From: an uncultured Gemmatimonadota bacterium
GTDB lineage: Bacteria > Gemmatimonadota > Gemmatimonadetes > Gemmatimonadales > Gemmatimonadaceae
Assembly: GCA_902826615.1 (NCBI GenBank)
Contig: CADEFN010000001.1
Location: 496,001-560,000 of the forward strand
Direction: 5' to 3'
DNA length: 64,000 bases
A model generated the notes under the pieces. It saw nothing but the letters and a program-made list of their open reading frames with translations, had not been told where the DNA came from and did no database searches. This document shows, in pieces, positions 25,915-35,091 of this stretch (position 1 is its first letter; each line of letters starts with the position of its first letter). Position numbers and translations under genes: made by a program.

Positions 25915-26983
25915 CGGGCGCAAGTCTGGTGCGGACGACCACGCCGGCGCGGACGCCCTTGGGGCTGAGCGCGAGCGTATCACCACTCTTCACACCAGCG
26001 GTGACCACAATCCGCTCCGACGGCCAGTCAATGACCGTCACGTTCTGCTTCACCACCGTATCACCTCGCACCAGCATCACGAACGGGGCAACACCCAAAC
26101 CGGCAACAGCTGCCCGCGGCACCGTGGTCGCGCCTGGGTGCCTGGCGATCTCGAGGTTCACATCCACCGAGAGTCCCACGGGGAGCCGTGGCGCCGTGCC
26201 CTTGAAGGCCAGCCGCACCGGCACCGCGCCACTGGTCTCACTCACTCGGCGGCCGATGTAGTCGATGACCGCGTCGTACTCGGTGCGCGCCCCCGTGAGT
26301 GGCGAGACACGTGCCGTGAGTCCTTCGCGCAACTCACCCAGATACTGCTCGTCAATCTCCACCTCGATTTCGGAGCCACTCCCCGTCGCAATTTCGTAGA
26401 GGACGGTTTGCGGTGTCACGTTCTGGCCGGGATCCACCGGACGGGAGAGCACATAGCCGTCGATGGGTGAGCGGAGGGTGTAGTCACGCAGACGCGACTG
26501 GGACTCATTGATGAGCGCCTGGAACTGGCGCACACTCTCTTTCGCGGCATCGAGGGCGAAGCGGGCCTCCTCCGCGTCGCGTTCGGGAACACCGCCGGCT
26601 GCAACAAGTCGTTGAAGCCGATCATACTCACGCTGCCGCTGTTCCACGTCCACTCGGCGCGATGCCAGCTGCGAGCTGGCCTGATCGATCGAGGCTCTCG
26701 TGCCCTGCGCATCGAGAGTGGCCAGTACATCACCCCGGCGGACCGCATCTCCCTCGTCTCGGCCGAGCCGAAGGATGGTGCCCGAGACCAGCGGCTGAAC
26801 GGTGTTGGCAAGCCTAGCGCGGATGCGCCCCGTCACGGCCAGGACCCGGACCACGTCTTCAGACTTCGCCAGGCCTACTTCAATTGATGGGGGTCGTGAA
26901 GCGAAGCGACGGTACCCGACAAAGAGTCCGGCAGCAACGAGCACCGTGATCAGAAGAGGAAGCAGCTTTCGTAAGAGTCGCAT
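25904..26983 (-). CDS. HlyD/MacA-type efflux adaptor (membrane fusion protein)
   Basis: 359 residues. Start ATG 26983 opens with a membrane anchor (LLRKLLPLLITVLVAAGLFV). Layout: lipoyl half-motif VSGTILRLGRDEGDAVRRGD, an alpha-hairpin coiled coil (QLASRRVDVEQRQREYDRLQ with AEEARFALDAAKESVRQFQ), second lipoyl half YTLRSPIDGYVLSRPVDPGQ, a beta-barrel domain and a membrane-proximal domain. It bridges the FtsX-type permease to an outer-membrane channel; no TolC-like gene lies in the operon. It is the first gene of a three-gene operon. Confidence 0.92.
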   Translation of the reverse strand: MRLLRKLLPLLITVLVAAGLFVGYRRFASRPPSIEVGLAKSEDVVRVLAVTGRIRARLANTVQPLVSGTILRLGRDEGDAVRRGDVLATLDAQGTRASIDQASSQLASRRVDVEQRQREYDRLQRLVAAGGVPERDAEEARFALDAAKESVRQFQALINESQSRLRDYTLRSPIDGYVLSRPVDPGQNVTPQTVLYEIATGSGSEIEVEIDEQYLGELREGLTARVSPLTGARTEYDAVIDYIGRRVSETSGAVPVRLAFKGTAPRLPVGLSVDVNLEIARHPGATTVPRAAVAGLGVAPFVMLVRGDTVVKQNVTVIDWPSERIVVTAGVKSGDTLALSPKGVRAGVVVRTRLAPDAL

Positions 26984-27137
26984 TACCAGGGAGTTAGGAC
27001 CCCGGCAGGCGGAAGAGCTCGGCAACTCCGCCGGGTGTAGGTAAACGTCCGGGTAGTCGGAATCGGTTCCAGTTCCTTCACGTGCGCGCCACGGGACAAC
27101 GACAGTCTACCGCGTGAGAGGTATTGACACCCTGAGC

Positions 27138-29651
27138 TCATGTCCCACGCGGCTTCGCACGCCGCGTGGGCTCGGCCACGAGTGGATCGTCGGGCCAGTA
27201 ATGTCGCGGATACCGACCTTTCCCGTCCTTCCTCACGTCCAGATATGAGGAGCGCCAGAACCCGGCAAGATCCTGCGTGACCTGCAAGGGACGATGCGCC
27301 GGCGACAGCAGATGCAGCGTGACCGGCACTCGTCCATCGAGCACACGAGGCCCCTGGGCAAGCCCGAACATTTCCTGAATGCGCACTCTCAGAACCGGTG
27401 CTGCAGGATCGGCGTAGTCAATCGGAAGCCGGGAGCCGGTGGGTGCGGTGTAGTGTGTGGGCGCAAGCACATCGAGCGCGCTTCGCTGCTTCCACTCGAG
27501 CATGCCGAGCAGGTGCCCGCCGAGGTCGATGGCGGCGAGCTGCGTTGCATTCCGCACGCCGGTGAGATGTGGCACCAGCCAGTGGTCGATGGTGGCGATG
27601 AGGGCCTCATCACCGACGTCAGGCCAGTCCGTCAGATGACGATGCACAAACACGAGTCGCTCGCGGACCGCACGTGCCGAGTCGCTCCAGGTGAGCGCGG
27701 CGAGTCGGGTGGCGATGAGGTGATCGCGGACGCAGTCACGCACGAGGTCAGCGTCAGGCTGTGTGACACGGACTTCTCTCAATGTCAGCGCGCCTAACAA
27801 CTCGCGACGCACGGCCTTCACTGAACCCGTGGCATCGTCCCACGCGACACGTTCTTCGTTGACAAGTTGTGAGCCGAAGTCGTCGCGGATGTCGTCGAGG
27901 GACAGGTCGGCGGCGAGATACACACCGGCTTCAGGCGACCGGCCATCCGTTTCGGCGATGACCAGCCAGGGTTCACGCGCGAGCGCTGGCGAGTCGCGGA
28001 ACGACACCCCGCCACCTGAGCGCATCACAAAGCGGGAGGTGTCACCACGGCGCTGGGCCACACGATCGGGAAAGGCGAGCGCGAGCACGCGGCCGATCGA
28101 CACATCGTCTGCCCACTCGGCATCGGGATGAATGCGAAGCTCACGACGCCATGCCCTGGCCGACTCGGCGATACGCATCACCGCGTCGCGTCGCACGCGC
28201 ATTTCCCCCGCGCGGTCCGGAAGTCGTTCTCCGCGGCGGGCACGTCGCACCAGCTCCGCGCGCAATCGCAGGTCTGCGTCGTGGGTGAAGCCTTCACCCT
28301 GCAGCGGGTCCCGCTCCTCGAGCAGAGCCGCCAGGTCGCACGCGAGGGCGCCATGCCCCTGGGTGTGCGCCCGCACCAGCATGTGGGCCAGACGCGGGTG
28401 CGCACCTAACGATGCGACCTCGCGTCCATGAGCGGTGACATGGCCTGAAGCGTCGAGGACGTCGAGCCATTGCAGGAGGGTGCGCCCCTGCTGGAGCGCA
28501 CCAGCAGGGGGTGCGTCGAGCCAGGGGAGCTCGCCGGCATCCACACCTGCTGCTGCGAGTTCGAGTGCGAGTGGCGCGAGATCGGCGTCGAGGATTTCGG
28601 GGGAGCTGAAGGCGCGGAGGTGTGCGTCCTCTTCCGGTGCCCAGAGTCGGTAACACATTCCCGGCGCCTGACGTCCGGCACGACCGGCGCGCTGGTCGGC
28701 GGAGGCACGTGACACGCGTACCGTCTCGAGGCGTTCCATCCCCGAACGCGGCGAAAAGCGCGGAATACGCGACAACCCGCTATCGACCACCACCCGCACG
28801 CCGTCGATGGTCAGGCTCGACTCGGCGATGCTCGTGGCCAGGATCACCTTGCGTCGGCCCGATGGTGACGGCCGCAACGCAGCATCCTGCTGATCGAAGG
28901 TGAGATTGCCAAAGAGTGGATGCAGCTCGACGGCGTCCGCCGATTCACGAAGTAGTTCCAGCACACGTCCGATTTCACCCTGACCGGGCAGGAACGCGAG
29001 AATGTCGCCGCTGGTCTCGCGCAAGGCACGTTGTACGGCGGATGCCATGGCGCCCTCGAGACGCTGATCGTCGCGACGCGCGAGATGGCGCATCTCGACC
29101 GGAAAGGAGCGCCCTTCGCTGCGCACGATCGGGGCGCCGCCTAACAGGCGCGCGAGGGGTTCCCCGGCGAGTGTGGCCGACATGACCAGAAGACGAAGGT
29201 CGTCGCGCACCAGGCGCTGCGAGTGCAACGCGAGTGCGAGGCCGAGGTCCGCGTGAATGGAGCGTTCGTGGAATTCGTCGAAGATGAGCAGCCCGACCCC
29301 GTCCAGCGTCGGGTCGCTGTTGAGCATGCGCGTCAGCACACCCTCGGTGACCACTTCGATGCGCGTGCGTGCGGAAACTTTCGTGTCGCGACGCACGCGA
29401 TATCCCACCGTCTCGCCCACACGCTCGTTGCGCAGTGCCGCCATGCGATGGGCCGCGGCGCGTGTCGCAAGGCGTCGCGGTTCGAGCATGACGATCTTGC
29501 GCCCCTGGAGCCATGACTCGTCGACGAGCGCCAGTGGCACCAGCGTGGTTTTACCCGCACCCGGTGGCGCCTGAAGCACGACGTTGGTCGCGTCTCGCAA
29601 GGCAGCGACCAGCTGGGGGAGGACCGGGGTGATCGGAAGGGAAGGGGGCAA
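27138..29651 (-). CDS. hrpB: ATP-dependent helicase HrpB
   Basis: About 837 residues if TTG 29651 is used. No ATG fits: the frame is open to 29960 but then overlaps the divergent glycosylase gene. TTG codons at 29660 and 29678 are alternatives in a Pro/Ser/Leu-rich lead-in. DEAH-helicase motifs: QAPPGAGKTT, LEPRRLATRAAAHRMA, LLIFDEFHERS (DE-x-H), MSATLAGEPLA, ATSIAESSLTIDGV and QRAGRAGRQAPG. The C-terminal HrpB domain follows (LVVHL-type segments, IQEMFGLAQGPRV, RYPRHYWPDDPL). It unwinds nucleic acid with unclear cellular role. The last codons encode a 10-bp hairpin. Confidence 0.92.
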   Translation of the reverse strand: MPPSLPITPVLPQLVAALRDATNVVLQAPPGAGKTTLVPLALVDESWLQGRKIVMLEPRRLATRAAAHRMAALRNERVGETVGYRVRRDTKVSARTRIEVVTEGVLTRMLNSDPTLDGVGLLIFDEFHERSIHADLGLALALHSQRLVRDDLRLLVMSATLAGEPLARLLGGAPIVRSEGRSFPVEMRHLARRDDQRLEGAMASAVQRALRETSGDILAFLPGQGEIGRVLELLRESADAVELHPLFGNLTFDQQDAALRPSPSGRRKVILATSIAESSLTIDGVRVVVDSGLSRIPRFSPRSGMERLETVRVSRASADQRAGRAGRQAPGMCYRLWAPEEDAHLRAFSSPEILDADLAPLALELAAAGVDAGELPWLDAPPAGALQQGRTLLQWLDVLDASGHVTAHGREVASLGAHPRLAHMLVRAHTQGHGALACDLAALLEERDPLQGEGFTHDADLRLRAELVRRARRGERLPDRAGEMRVRRDAVMRIAESARAWRRELRIHPDAEWADDVSIGRVLALAFPDRVAQRRGDTSRFVMRSGGGVSFRDSPALAREPWLVIAETDGRSPEAGVYLAADLSLDDIRDDFGSQLVNEERVAWDDATGSVKAVRRELLGALTLREVRVTQPDADLVRDCVRDHLIATRLAALTWSDSARAVRERLVFVHRHLTDWPDVGDEALIATIDHWLVPHLTGVRNATQLAAIDLGGHLLGMLEWKQRSALDVLAPTHYTAPTGSRLPIDYADPAAPVLRVRIQEMFGLAQGPRVLDGRVPVTLHLLSPAHRPLQVTQDLAGFWRSSYLDVRKDGKGRYPRHYWPDDPLVAEPTRRAKPRGT
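27144..27170 (-). terminator. Hairpin inside the last codons of hrpB
   Basis: A perfect 10-bp inverted repeat (CCCACGCGGC and GCCGCGTGGG, 7-nt loop) covers codons for PTRRAKPRG just before the stop. No T tract follows on the minus strand, so a role in termination or transcript end protection is only possible. Confidence 0.4.
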
Positions 29652-29773
29652 CGAAGGCAACGAAGGCGACGCGTGCAACAAAGGGCACAGAAGCCAAGGT
29701 TTGCAATGCCTTGACGCCAGCTGCCACCCTTTCAACCTTGGTCTGCCGTCCGCCGTCTCCCACCTGGTCTCAA

Positions 29774-30658
29774 GTGCCAGAACTCCCCGACATCGTCGCC
29801 TACGTGGAAGGCCTGGAGCGTCACGCTCTCGGGCACGAGCTGCGTGCGCTGCGGCTGGCGAATCCCTTTCTCGTCCGTTCCGTCGAGCCCCCAATCGCAA
29901 CACTGGTTGGGCGTCGAGTTCAGGCAGTCGCGCGTATTGGCAAACGCCTCGTGCTCTCATTCGACGAGGAGCTGCACCTCGTCATCCACCTCATGATCGC
30001 GGGTCGCCTTCGCTGGCGAGCCGTTGGCGCCAAAGGACTGGGCAAACCACTTGCCATCCTCGAGTTCGAAGATGGTCAGCTCCTCTTCACCGAGGCGGGC
30101 ACCAAGCGCCGCGCGTCGTTCACCGTGGTGCGTGGAACGGCGGCGCTCGAAGCCATCCATCGTGGCGGAGTCGAACCACTGACCGCGACCTTCGAGGAGT
30201 TTGCGCATCAACTCAAGCGTGAGAGTCACACACTCAAACGTTCGCTTACCGATCCTCGGCTCTTCAGCGGCATTGGCAATGCCTACTCCGACGAGATTCT
30301 CCATCACGCGCGCATGTCACCACTGCTGACCACGGCGCGGATGAGCGATGCACAGATGCAGACATTGCACAACTCGACACAGCAGGTGCTGACCGAGTGG
30401 ATCGACCGGATGCGCGACGAGATCGGCGCAGGATTCCCGGAGACGGTGACCGCCTTTCGGCCCGAGATGAAGGTCCACGGCAAATACGGGCAGCCCTGCG
30501 CTGACTGCGGCACCCCCGTGCAACGCATCCGGTACGCGGACAACGAGACCAACTACTGCGCCCGCTGCCAAACCGAAGGACGGCTCCTGGCGGACCGATC
30601 CATGTCGCGGCTGCTCAAGGGGGATTGGCCGAAGTCGATCGACGAACTGGACGCGTAA
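29774..30658 (+). CDS. Fpg/Nei-family DNA glycosylase
   Basis: 294 residues from GTG 29774, which places the catalytic Pro immediately after the initiator (PELPDIVAYVEGL), as required for this family. The next residue Glu3 is intact, GKRLVLSF supplies the conserved Lys region, and the H2TH motif is in DPRLFSGIGNAYSDEILHHA. A C4 zinc finger closes the protein (CADCGTPVQ and NYCARCQ). It excises oxidised bases and cleaves the abasic site by beta/delta elimination. Assignment between MutM (8-oxoG) and Nei is left open. It is divergent from hrpB. Confidence 0.9.
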   Translation: MPELPDIVAYVEGLERHALGHELRALRLANPFLVRSVEPPIATLVGRRVQAVARIGKRLVLSFDEELHLVIHLMIAGRLRWRAVGAKGLGKPLAILEFEDGQLLFTEAGTKRRASFTVVRGTAALEAIHRGGVEPLTATFEEFAHQLKRESHTLKRSLTDPRLFSGIGNAYSDEILHHARMSPLLTTARMSDAQMQTLHNSTQQVLTEWIDRMRDEIGAGFPETVTAFRPEMKVHGKYGQPCADCGTPVQRIRYADNETNYCARCQTEGRLLADRSMSRLLKGDWPKSIDELDA

Positions 30659-30667
30659 GACCTGAGT

Positions 30668-30695
30668 CCCTGGCCACGCGGGGCGCCGGCCAGGG
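30668..30695 (+). terminator. Hairpin after the Fpg/Nei gene
   Basis: A perfect 8-bp stem (CCCTGGCC at 30668-30675 and GGCCAGGG at 30688-30695) with a 12-nt GC-rich loop, 10 nt after the stop codon. It lacks a T tract. Confidence 0.5.
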
Positions 30696-30771
30696 GTGGG
30701 CGACGGTCAAATCACCTGAACCCACCGGGCGACGTCCTGCGTAAGACAGATGTCGTCCACCCCGCGCCCAG

Positions 30772-31824
30772 ATGTACTCCACCTGCATCTTCTGTAACAA
30801 GCCACTCGGCAGCAACGAATCGATCGAGGCCTTTCCGGTCGGTGAGCGCCTGGCGTTCGACCCGGCGCGCGGGCGCCTCTGGGTGGTCTGCCGCTCCTGC
30901 GAGCGCTGGAACCTCTCACCGCTCGAAGAGCGCTGGGAGGCCATCGAGCAGGCGGAGAAGCTCTACCGCGACACCCGGCGCCGTGTCTCCACAGACAACA
31001 TCGGGCTTGCCAGACTCGCCGAGGGCACGACCCTGGTGCGCATCGGCGAACCCCAGCGCCCGGAGTTTGCGGCGTGGCGGTACGGCGATCAGTTCGGTCG
31101 CCGCCGGACCCGCGCACTGGCCATGGCTGGCGGGGGAATCGCCGGAGTCGTCGCCGTCATCGCCGGTGGCGCCGCCGCAGGTATGGCGATGGGTGGATTC
31201 GGCTATCTCATCTTCCACGCCGGGCACTCCATGGTGTTTGGTCGCGCGGAGTCGGTGGTGGCGCGCATCCGCACGGAGCAACACGGGGTGATCGATGTGC
31301 GTCGTCGGCACCTCGCCGAGTCAACGATCATGACGGAAGGCGACGGTTCGTTAGGTCTGCAGCTGCGATTCAAGAACGGCCAGGGGCACTTCACAGGCCC
31401 CGAGGCCGAACGCATCGCATCAATTGTCCTGCCTCAGGTGAATCGCTTTGGTGGCGCGAAGAGCGCGGTCGCAGATGCGGTGCGCTCGATTGAACAGGCT
31501 GGGGACTCCAGCCGCTTCCTGCAGGTGGCGGGTCAGCGGGCGCACTCACTGATCAAGCCGCTCGCCGACCCCGCGAAGCTCCGAAAGCCCGGGACCCGGC
31601 AGATGGAGTTCAACAAGTACGGGCTCTTCAGCCTCCCGTCGGCTCAGCGCCTCGCCTTGGAGATGGCACTACACGAGGAAGCCGAACGTCGTGCCCTCGA
31701 AGGTGAATTGGCCACACTCGAGCAGGCATGGCGAGATGCGGAAGAAGTCGCGGCGATTGCCGACAACCTCTTTGTGCCCGCCGGAGTAGAGGCAGACTTG
31801 CGTCGGCTGAAGGGAGATGGCTGA
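30772..31824 (+). CDS. Unknown protein with N-terminal CxxC pairs and glycine-rich membrane segment
   Basis: 350 residues, function not recognised. The N-terminus has two Cys pairs 40 residues apart (YSTCIFCNKPLGSNE and VVCRSCERWNLSP), a likely zinc ribbon. A hydrophobic glycine-rich stretch around residues 117-147 (AGGGIAGVVAVIAGGAAAGM and GGFGYLIFHAG) may form one or two membrane helices. The C-terminal third is helical (LALEMALHEEAERRALEGEL, EQAWRDAEEVAAIADNL) and nearly matches the partial gene at the left edge of the window. Both copies end shortly after this helix. A short gap and PadR follow. Confidence 0.7.
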   Translation: MYSTCIFCNKPLGSNESIEAFPVGERLAFDPARGRLWVVCRSCERWNLSPLEERWEAIEQAEKLYRDTRRRVSTDNIGLARLAEGTTLVRIGEPQRPEFAAWRYGDQFGRRRTRALAMAGGGIAGVVAVIAGGAAAGMAMGGFGYLIFHAGHSMVFGRAESVVARIRTEQHGVIDVRRRHLAESTIMTEGDGSLGLQLRFKNGQGHFTGPEAERIASIVLPQVNRFGGAKSAVADAVRSIEQAGDSSRFLQVAGQRAHSLIKPLADPAKLRKPGTRQMEFNKYGLFSLPSAQRLALEMALHEEAERRALEGELATLEQAWRDAEEVAAIADNLFVPAGVEADLRRLKGDG

Positions 31825-31871
31825 TCACCCATCGCTGGCGGTGAGAGACGGCGCGTCCCGACTCCACTTGC

Positions 31872-31882
31872 CATTCTACAGG
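31872..31882 (+). promoter_or_regulatory. Candidate PadR-associated site, copy 1
   Basis: CATTCTACAGG, 38 nt before the PadR start. The same 11-mer occurs in inverted orientation before the ADOP permease gene (32278-32288). A shared operator is an inference; in the second copy the sequence also contains a TAGAAT -10-like box. Confidence 0.3.
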
Positions 31883-31920
31883 TGCGACGCCATCCTTGAC
31901 CGGACCAACCGACCGTCCCC

Positions 31921-32244
31921 ATGCAGACCGACGTCCTCCAGGGCACCCTCGACATGCTCGTCCTCAAGGCGCTGAGCCTCGAGTCGACGCATGGATGGGG
32001 CATTGCCCAGCACATCCAGCGCCTCTCCCGCGACGTCCTGCAGATCAACCAGGGCTCCCTCTATCCCGCTCTCCAGCGCCTGGAGCGAAAGGGTCTCGTG
32101 AGTGCGGAGTGGGGAGAGTCGGAGAACAACCGGCGGGCCAAGTTCTACTCGCTTACGGCGGCGGGGCGCAAACACCTTGGCCAGGAGTCACAGGACTGGC
32201 AGCGGTTTTCGGCGGCCGTACAAATGGTGATGTCGAGCGCCTGA
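31921..32244 (+). CDS. PadR-family transcriptional regulator
   Basis: 107 residues. QGTLDMLVLKALSLESTHGW and then GIAQHIQRLS, QINQGSLYPALQRLERKGLV and RRAKFYSLTAAGRKHLGQE form the PadR winged helix with its short C-terminal dimerisation helix. PadR genes of this short form commonly sit directly before ADOP-type permeases, as here. It most likely represses the downstream gene and itself. No ligand can be inferred. Confidence 0.92.
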   Translation: MQTDVLQGTLDMLVLKALSLESTHGWGIAQHIQRLSRDVLQINQGSLYPALQRLERKGLVSAEWGESENNRRAKFYSLTAAGRKHLGQESQDWQRFSAAVQMVMSSA

Positions 32245-32277
32245 CCTGACGGAGTGTGAAACTGAATCACGGGCCTT

Positions 32278-32288
32278 CCTGTAGAATG
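32278..32288 (-). promoter_or_regulatory. Candidate PadR-associated site, copy 2 (inverted)
   Basis: CCTGTAGAATG on the plus strand, the exact reverse complement of the 11-mer at 31872-31882. It lies between PadR and the ADOP permease, about 40 nt before the permease ATG, and includes TAGAAT, which could be a -10 element. Confidence 0.3.
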
Positions 32289-32329
32289 ACATGGGGGCCG
32301 AGCAAAATCCACGTGAACCGAAACGCCAC

Positions 32330-35011
32330 ATGTCTCTCCTTTCCGAGCTTCGGATGCGGGCGCGCTCACTCTTTCGCCGCGACGCCATCGAACGCGAGAT
32401 GAACGAAGAGCTGCGCGATCATCTCGAGCGTCAGACCGAAGCGTTGCGCGCACGGGGATTGAGCGCGGCCGAAGCGACTCGACGCGCGCGAGCGACCTTT
32501 GGTGGTGTCGATCAGGCGAGAGAGGGGATGCGCGATGAGCGGGGAGTGCGCTGGCTCGAGGATCTCTTTCGCGACCTGCGACTTGGCGCACGCACGCTGA
32601 TTCGGCGTCCGCTCTTTCTCGTCACCTCCGCCGTCACACTCGGACTCGGTATTGCCGCAGCTACGTCGATCTTCAGCGTTGTCAGCCTGGTGTTGCTGCG
32701 ACCACTGGACGTGTCCGATCCCGACGAACTGGTGGCCTTCGGGCACCACGCCCGAGGGTCAGACGGGCCGTCACCTTCGTTGTCCTTTCCCATGGTGCGT
32801 GGTTTGCGGCAGCTCGATGTGTTCTCGGGCGTGCTCGCGCAGGCGAATGAAGAAGTAAGCCTGGCGGACGTCGGCCGTGTGGAGGCGGAGGTGTTGTACG
32901 GCAACGCGGTCACGGGCAACTACTTCACCATGCTTGGCGTGCGCCCGGTTCTTGGTCGCTTCTTCACGGAAGGCGAAGACGACCGCCAGGAACCGGTGAT
33001 CGTCCTCTCCAATCGCACCTGGCGCACGCGGTATGCGGAGGACTCATCGGTCATCGGGCGGAGTGTCTCGGTCAACGGGCTCACGTTCACCGTGATCGGT
33101 GTCACGCCTCCCGAATTTCATGGACTTGAACACCTCATCGACGCGCAGTTCTTCTACCCACTCGGACTCAGGCAGCGGGTGGCTGGGGCTGCGGAGAATG
33201 ACCTCGACACGCACCGCACCTTTCTCCGGGTGCTGGCACGCCTCGCGCCGGGACGCACGCTGAACGACGCCAAGCCTCAGCTGGCGGCGCTGGCCACACG
33301 GATTGCGGCCGAACGCGGGCTCAAACCGGGTGACCTTTCATTCCTCAGCGAATATGAGCGGCGCGCACGTCCGGTGATCGTGATTGCAAAGATGATCCCG
33401 GCAATCGCGGGTACCTTTCTTGGCCTGGCCGTGCTGGCGTTGTGCATTGCCTGCATCAACGTGGGGAATCTTGTGCTCGCGCGCACGATGGCCAGGAGTG
33501 GTGAACTGGCCGTACGCCGATCGTTAGGCGCATCGCGGGCCCGTGTCGCCCGGCAACTCATGGCGGAGTCGCTGCTGCTTGGCGCCGCCGCGTTACTGGT
33601 GGCGATTCCGGTTGCCTGGTGGGTGGTCCAGTGGATTTCGGGGATCCGGCTCGCCGCCGACATTCCGTTGCTGATTGATGTGCGGCTCGACTGGGGCGTG
33701 CTGGGGTTCGCCGCGGCCATCGCGATTCTGGCCGGTCTGGTGACTGGACTTGCTCCGGTGCTGCGAGGATCGGCGGACGGCGTCGCGACGACACTACGCG
33801 AGGAATCGCGCGGGTCGACCGAGACCCGAGGGCGCAAGCGCGCCGGGGCTGTGCTGCTAAGTGGCCAGCTCGCTTTTTCGCTGGTGCTTGTCATTGCGGG
33901 CGCGCTTTTCACACGCTCGCTCCGGTCGGTCACCGGGATGGATCTCGGTCTCGATCCCGATGGTGTGGCCATGGCGAGTGTGGATCTTTCCCTCAACCAC
34001 TACACATCGGCACAGGCGCGTGACTACTTCCGGCGCGCTACCGAGGCGATCGCAGCCCTTCCCGGTGTCGAAGGTGTGGCCACCCTGCGTGATGCGCCAA
34101 TGGGATTCAACCAGAGCTTCATGCGATTCGAGCACATGGACAAGCGGTTAATTGCCGACGCACCGTGGCTCTCCGCTCACACCAACGACTTCACCCCGGA
34201 AGCCCTCGCGGCACTCAAGTTCCGCCTGATCGAGGGTCGGAGCTTTGACCAGTTCGATGACTCGACGGCACCGCGACGGGCGATCGTAACACCGGAGTTC
34301 GTGCGGCGCTTCTGGCCTGGCGAGCGCTCAGTCATCGGGCAGCGCTTTCAGATGGTGAACGATAGCACGCCGATCGAGGTCATCGGCGTGATGACCGGAC
34401 TCAAGTCGGAGTTCCCGACGGAAGTACCGGTGCCGCAGGTGTTCATGCCGTACGCGCAGCGCGGAGGGAGTGCTCGCACCTTTTATGTGCGGATGCGGGA
34501 CAATCCGGCCGACGCGTTGCCAGCTGTCGGCCGGGTGCTGCGGGCACTCGACCCAGCCGTTGCCGTGAGCAACCTCCGGACCATGCATGCCTTTCTCCAC
34601 AACGGAAAAGCATTCTTCCTCTATCGGCTGGCGTCCGCACTGACCCTGGCCCTCGGCTTGCTGGGTGTCCTGCAGACACTTGTTGGGCTGTACGGGGTGA
34701 TTGCCTACGGCGTCAGCCAGCGTGCGCAGGAGTTCGGGATCCGGGTGGCCCTCGGCGCGGCCCGCGGGCAGCTGGTGCGGCAGGCCATGCGGCCAGGAGT
34801 GCTGCAGATCGGAGCTGGCGGGATACTGGGCGTGGTGCTCGCCGCACTGGCACTGCCAGCCGCTGGCAACGTCCTGGCCATCTCTCCACGTGATCCCGTT
34901 ACCTATGCTGCGTGTGCCGGGGCGCTCATCGCCCTCGCGCTCATGGCGCTCTACCTCCCGGTGCGTCGTGCCGCCGCCGCGGAGCCCATGCGCGCCCTGC
35001 GGCGCGAGTAG
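32330..35011 (+). CDS. ADOP-type ABC transporter permease (MacB-like, no ATPase)
   Basis: 893 residues from MSLLSELRMRARSLFRRDA (an ATG at 32291 would add 13 residues). The N-terminal 80 residues have the ADOP signature (IEREMNEELRDHLERQTEAL, GLSAAEATRRARATFGGVDQ) before the first MacB core (PLFLVTSAVTLGLGIAAATS). Two FtsX units follow, each with a periplasmic MacB_PCD region; ELAVRRSLGASRARVARQLM and QEFGIRVALGAARGQLVRQA are the two coupling motifs. Acidobacterial duplicated orphan permeases lack a dedicated ATPase and are paired with PadR, as here. Substrate unknown. Confidence 0.9.
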   Translation: MSLLSELRMRARSLFRRDAIEREMNEELRDHLERQTEALRARGLSAAEATRRARATFGGVDQAREGMRDERGVRWLEDLFRDLRLGARTLIRRPLFLVTSAVTLGLGIAAATSIFSVVSLVLLRPLDVSDPDELVAFGHHARGSDGPSPSLSFPMVRGLRQLDVFSGVLAQANEEVSLADVGRVEAEVLYGNAVTGNYFTMLGVRPVLGRFFTEGEDDRQEPVIVLSNRTWRTRYAEDSSVIGRSVSVNGLTFTVIGVTPPEFHGLEHLIDAQFFYPLGLRQRVAGAAENDLDTHRTFLRVLARLAPGRTLNDAKPQLAALATRIAAERGLKPGDLSFLSEYERRARPVIVIAKMIPAIAGTFLGLAVLALCIACINVGNLVLARTMARSGELAVRRSLGASRARVARQLMAESLLLGAAALLVAIPVAWWVVQWISGIRLAADIPLLIDVRLDWGVLGFAAAIAILAGLVTGLAPVLRGSADGVATTLREESRGSTETRGRKRAGAVLLSGQLAFSLVLVIAGALFTRSLRSVTGMDLGLDPDGVAMASVDLSLNHYTSAQARDYFRRATEAIAALPGVEGVATLRDAPMGFNQSFMRFEHMDKRLIADAPWLSAHTNDFTPEALAALKFRLIEGRSFDQFDDSTAPRRAIVTPEFVRRFWPGERSVIGQRFQMVNDSTPIEVIGVMTGLKSEFPTEVPVPQVFMPYAQRGGSARTFYVRMRDNPADALPAVGRVLRALDPAVAVSNLRTMHAFLHNGKAFFLYRLASALTLALGLLGVLQTLVGLYGVIAYGVSQRAQEFGIRVALGAARGQLVRQAMRPGVLQIGAGGILGVVLAALALPAAGNVLAISPRDPVTYAACAGALIALALMALYLPVRRAAAAEPMRALRRE

Positions 35012-35075
35012 CGCTCGCAGCGACTGTGGCGGGGCCGGAGTTCCCTCTTGACGTACGAGCGGCTGCGTCCAATAG

Positions 35076-35091
35076 TTAACCATATGGTAAA
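35076..35091. promoter_or_regulatory. Likely ArsR operator overlapping the start codon
   Basis: TTAACCATATGGTAAA is an imperfect palindrome (one mismatch, core CCATATGG) that contains the ATG at 35084-35086. It is markedly AT-rich against its surroundings. ArsR regulators paired with SRPBCC proteins often have a TTAACCAT-type palindrome at this place, so autoregulation is likely. Confidence 0.6.

Noticed and set aside
29647-29671. Short direct repeat GGCAACGAA, two copies plus a partial
   Set aside because: Part of a low-complexity lead-in to hrpB; too short and too few copies for a functional repeat or CRISPR.
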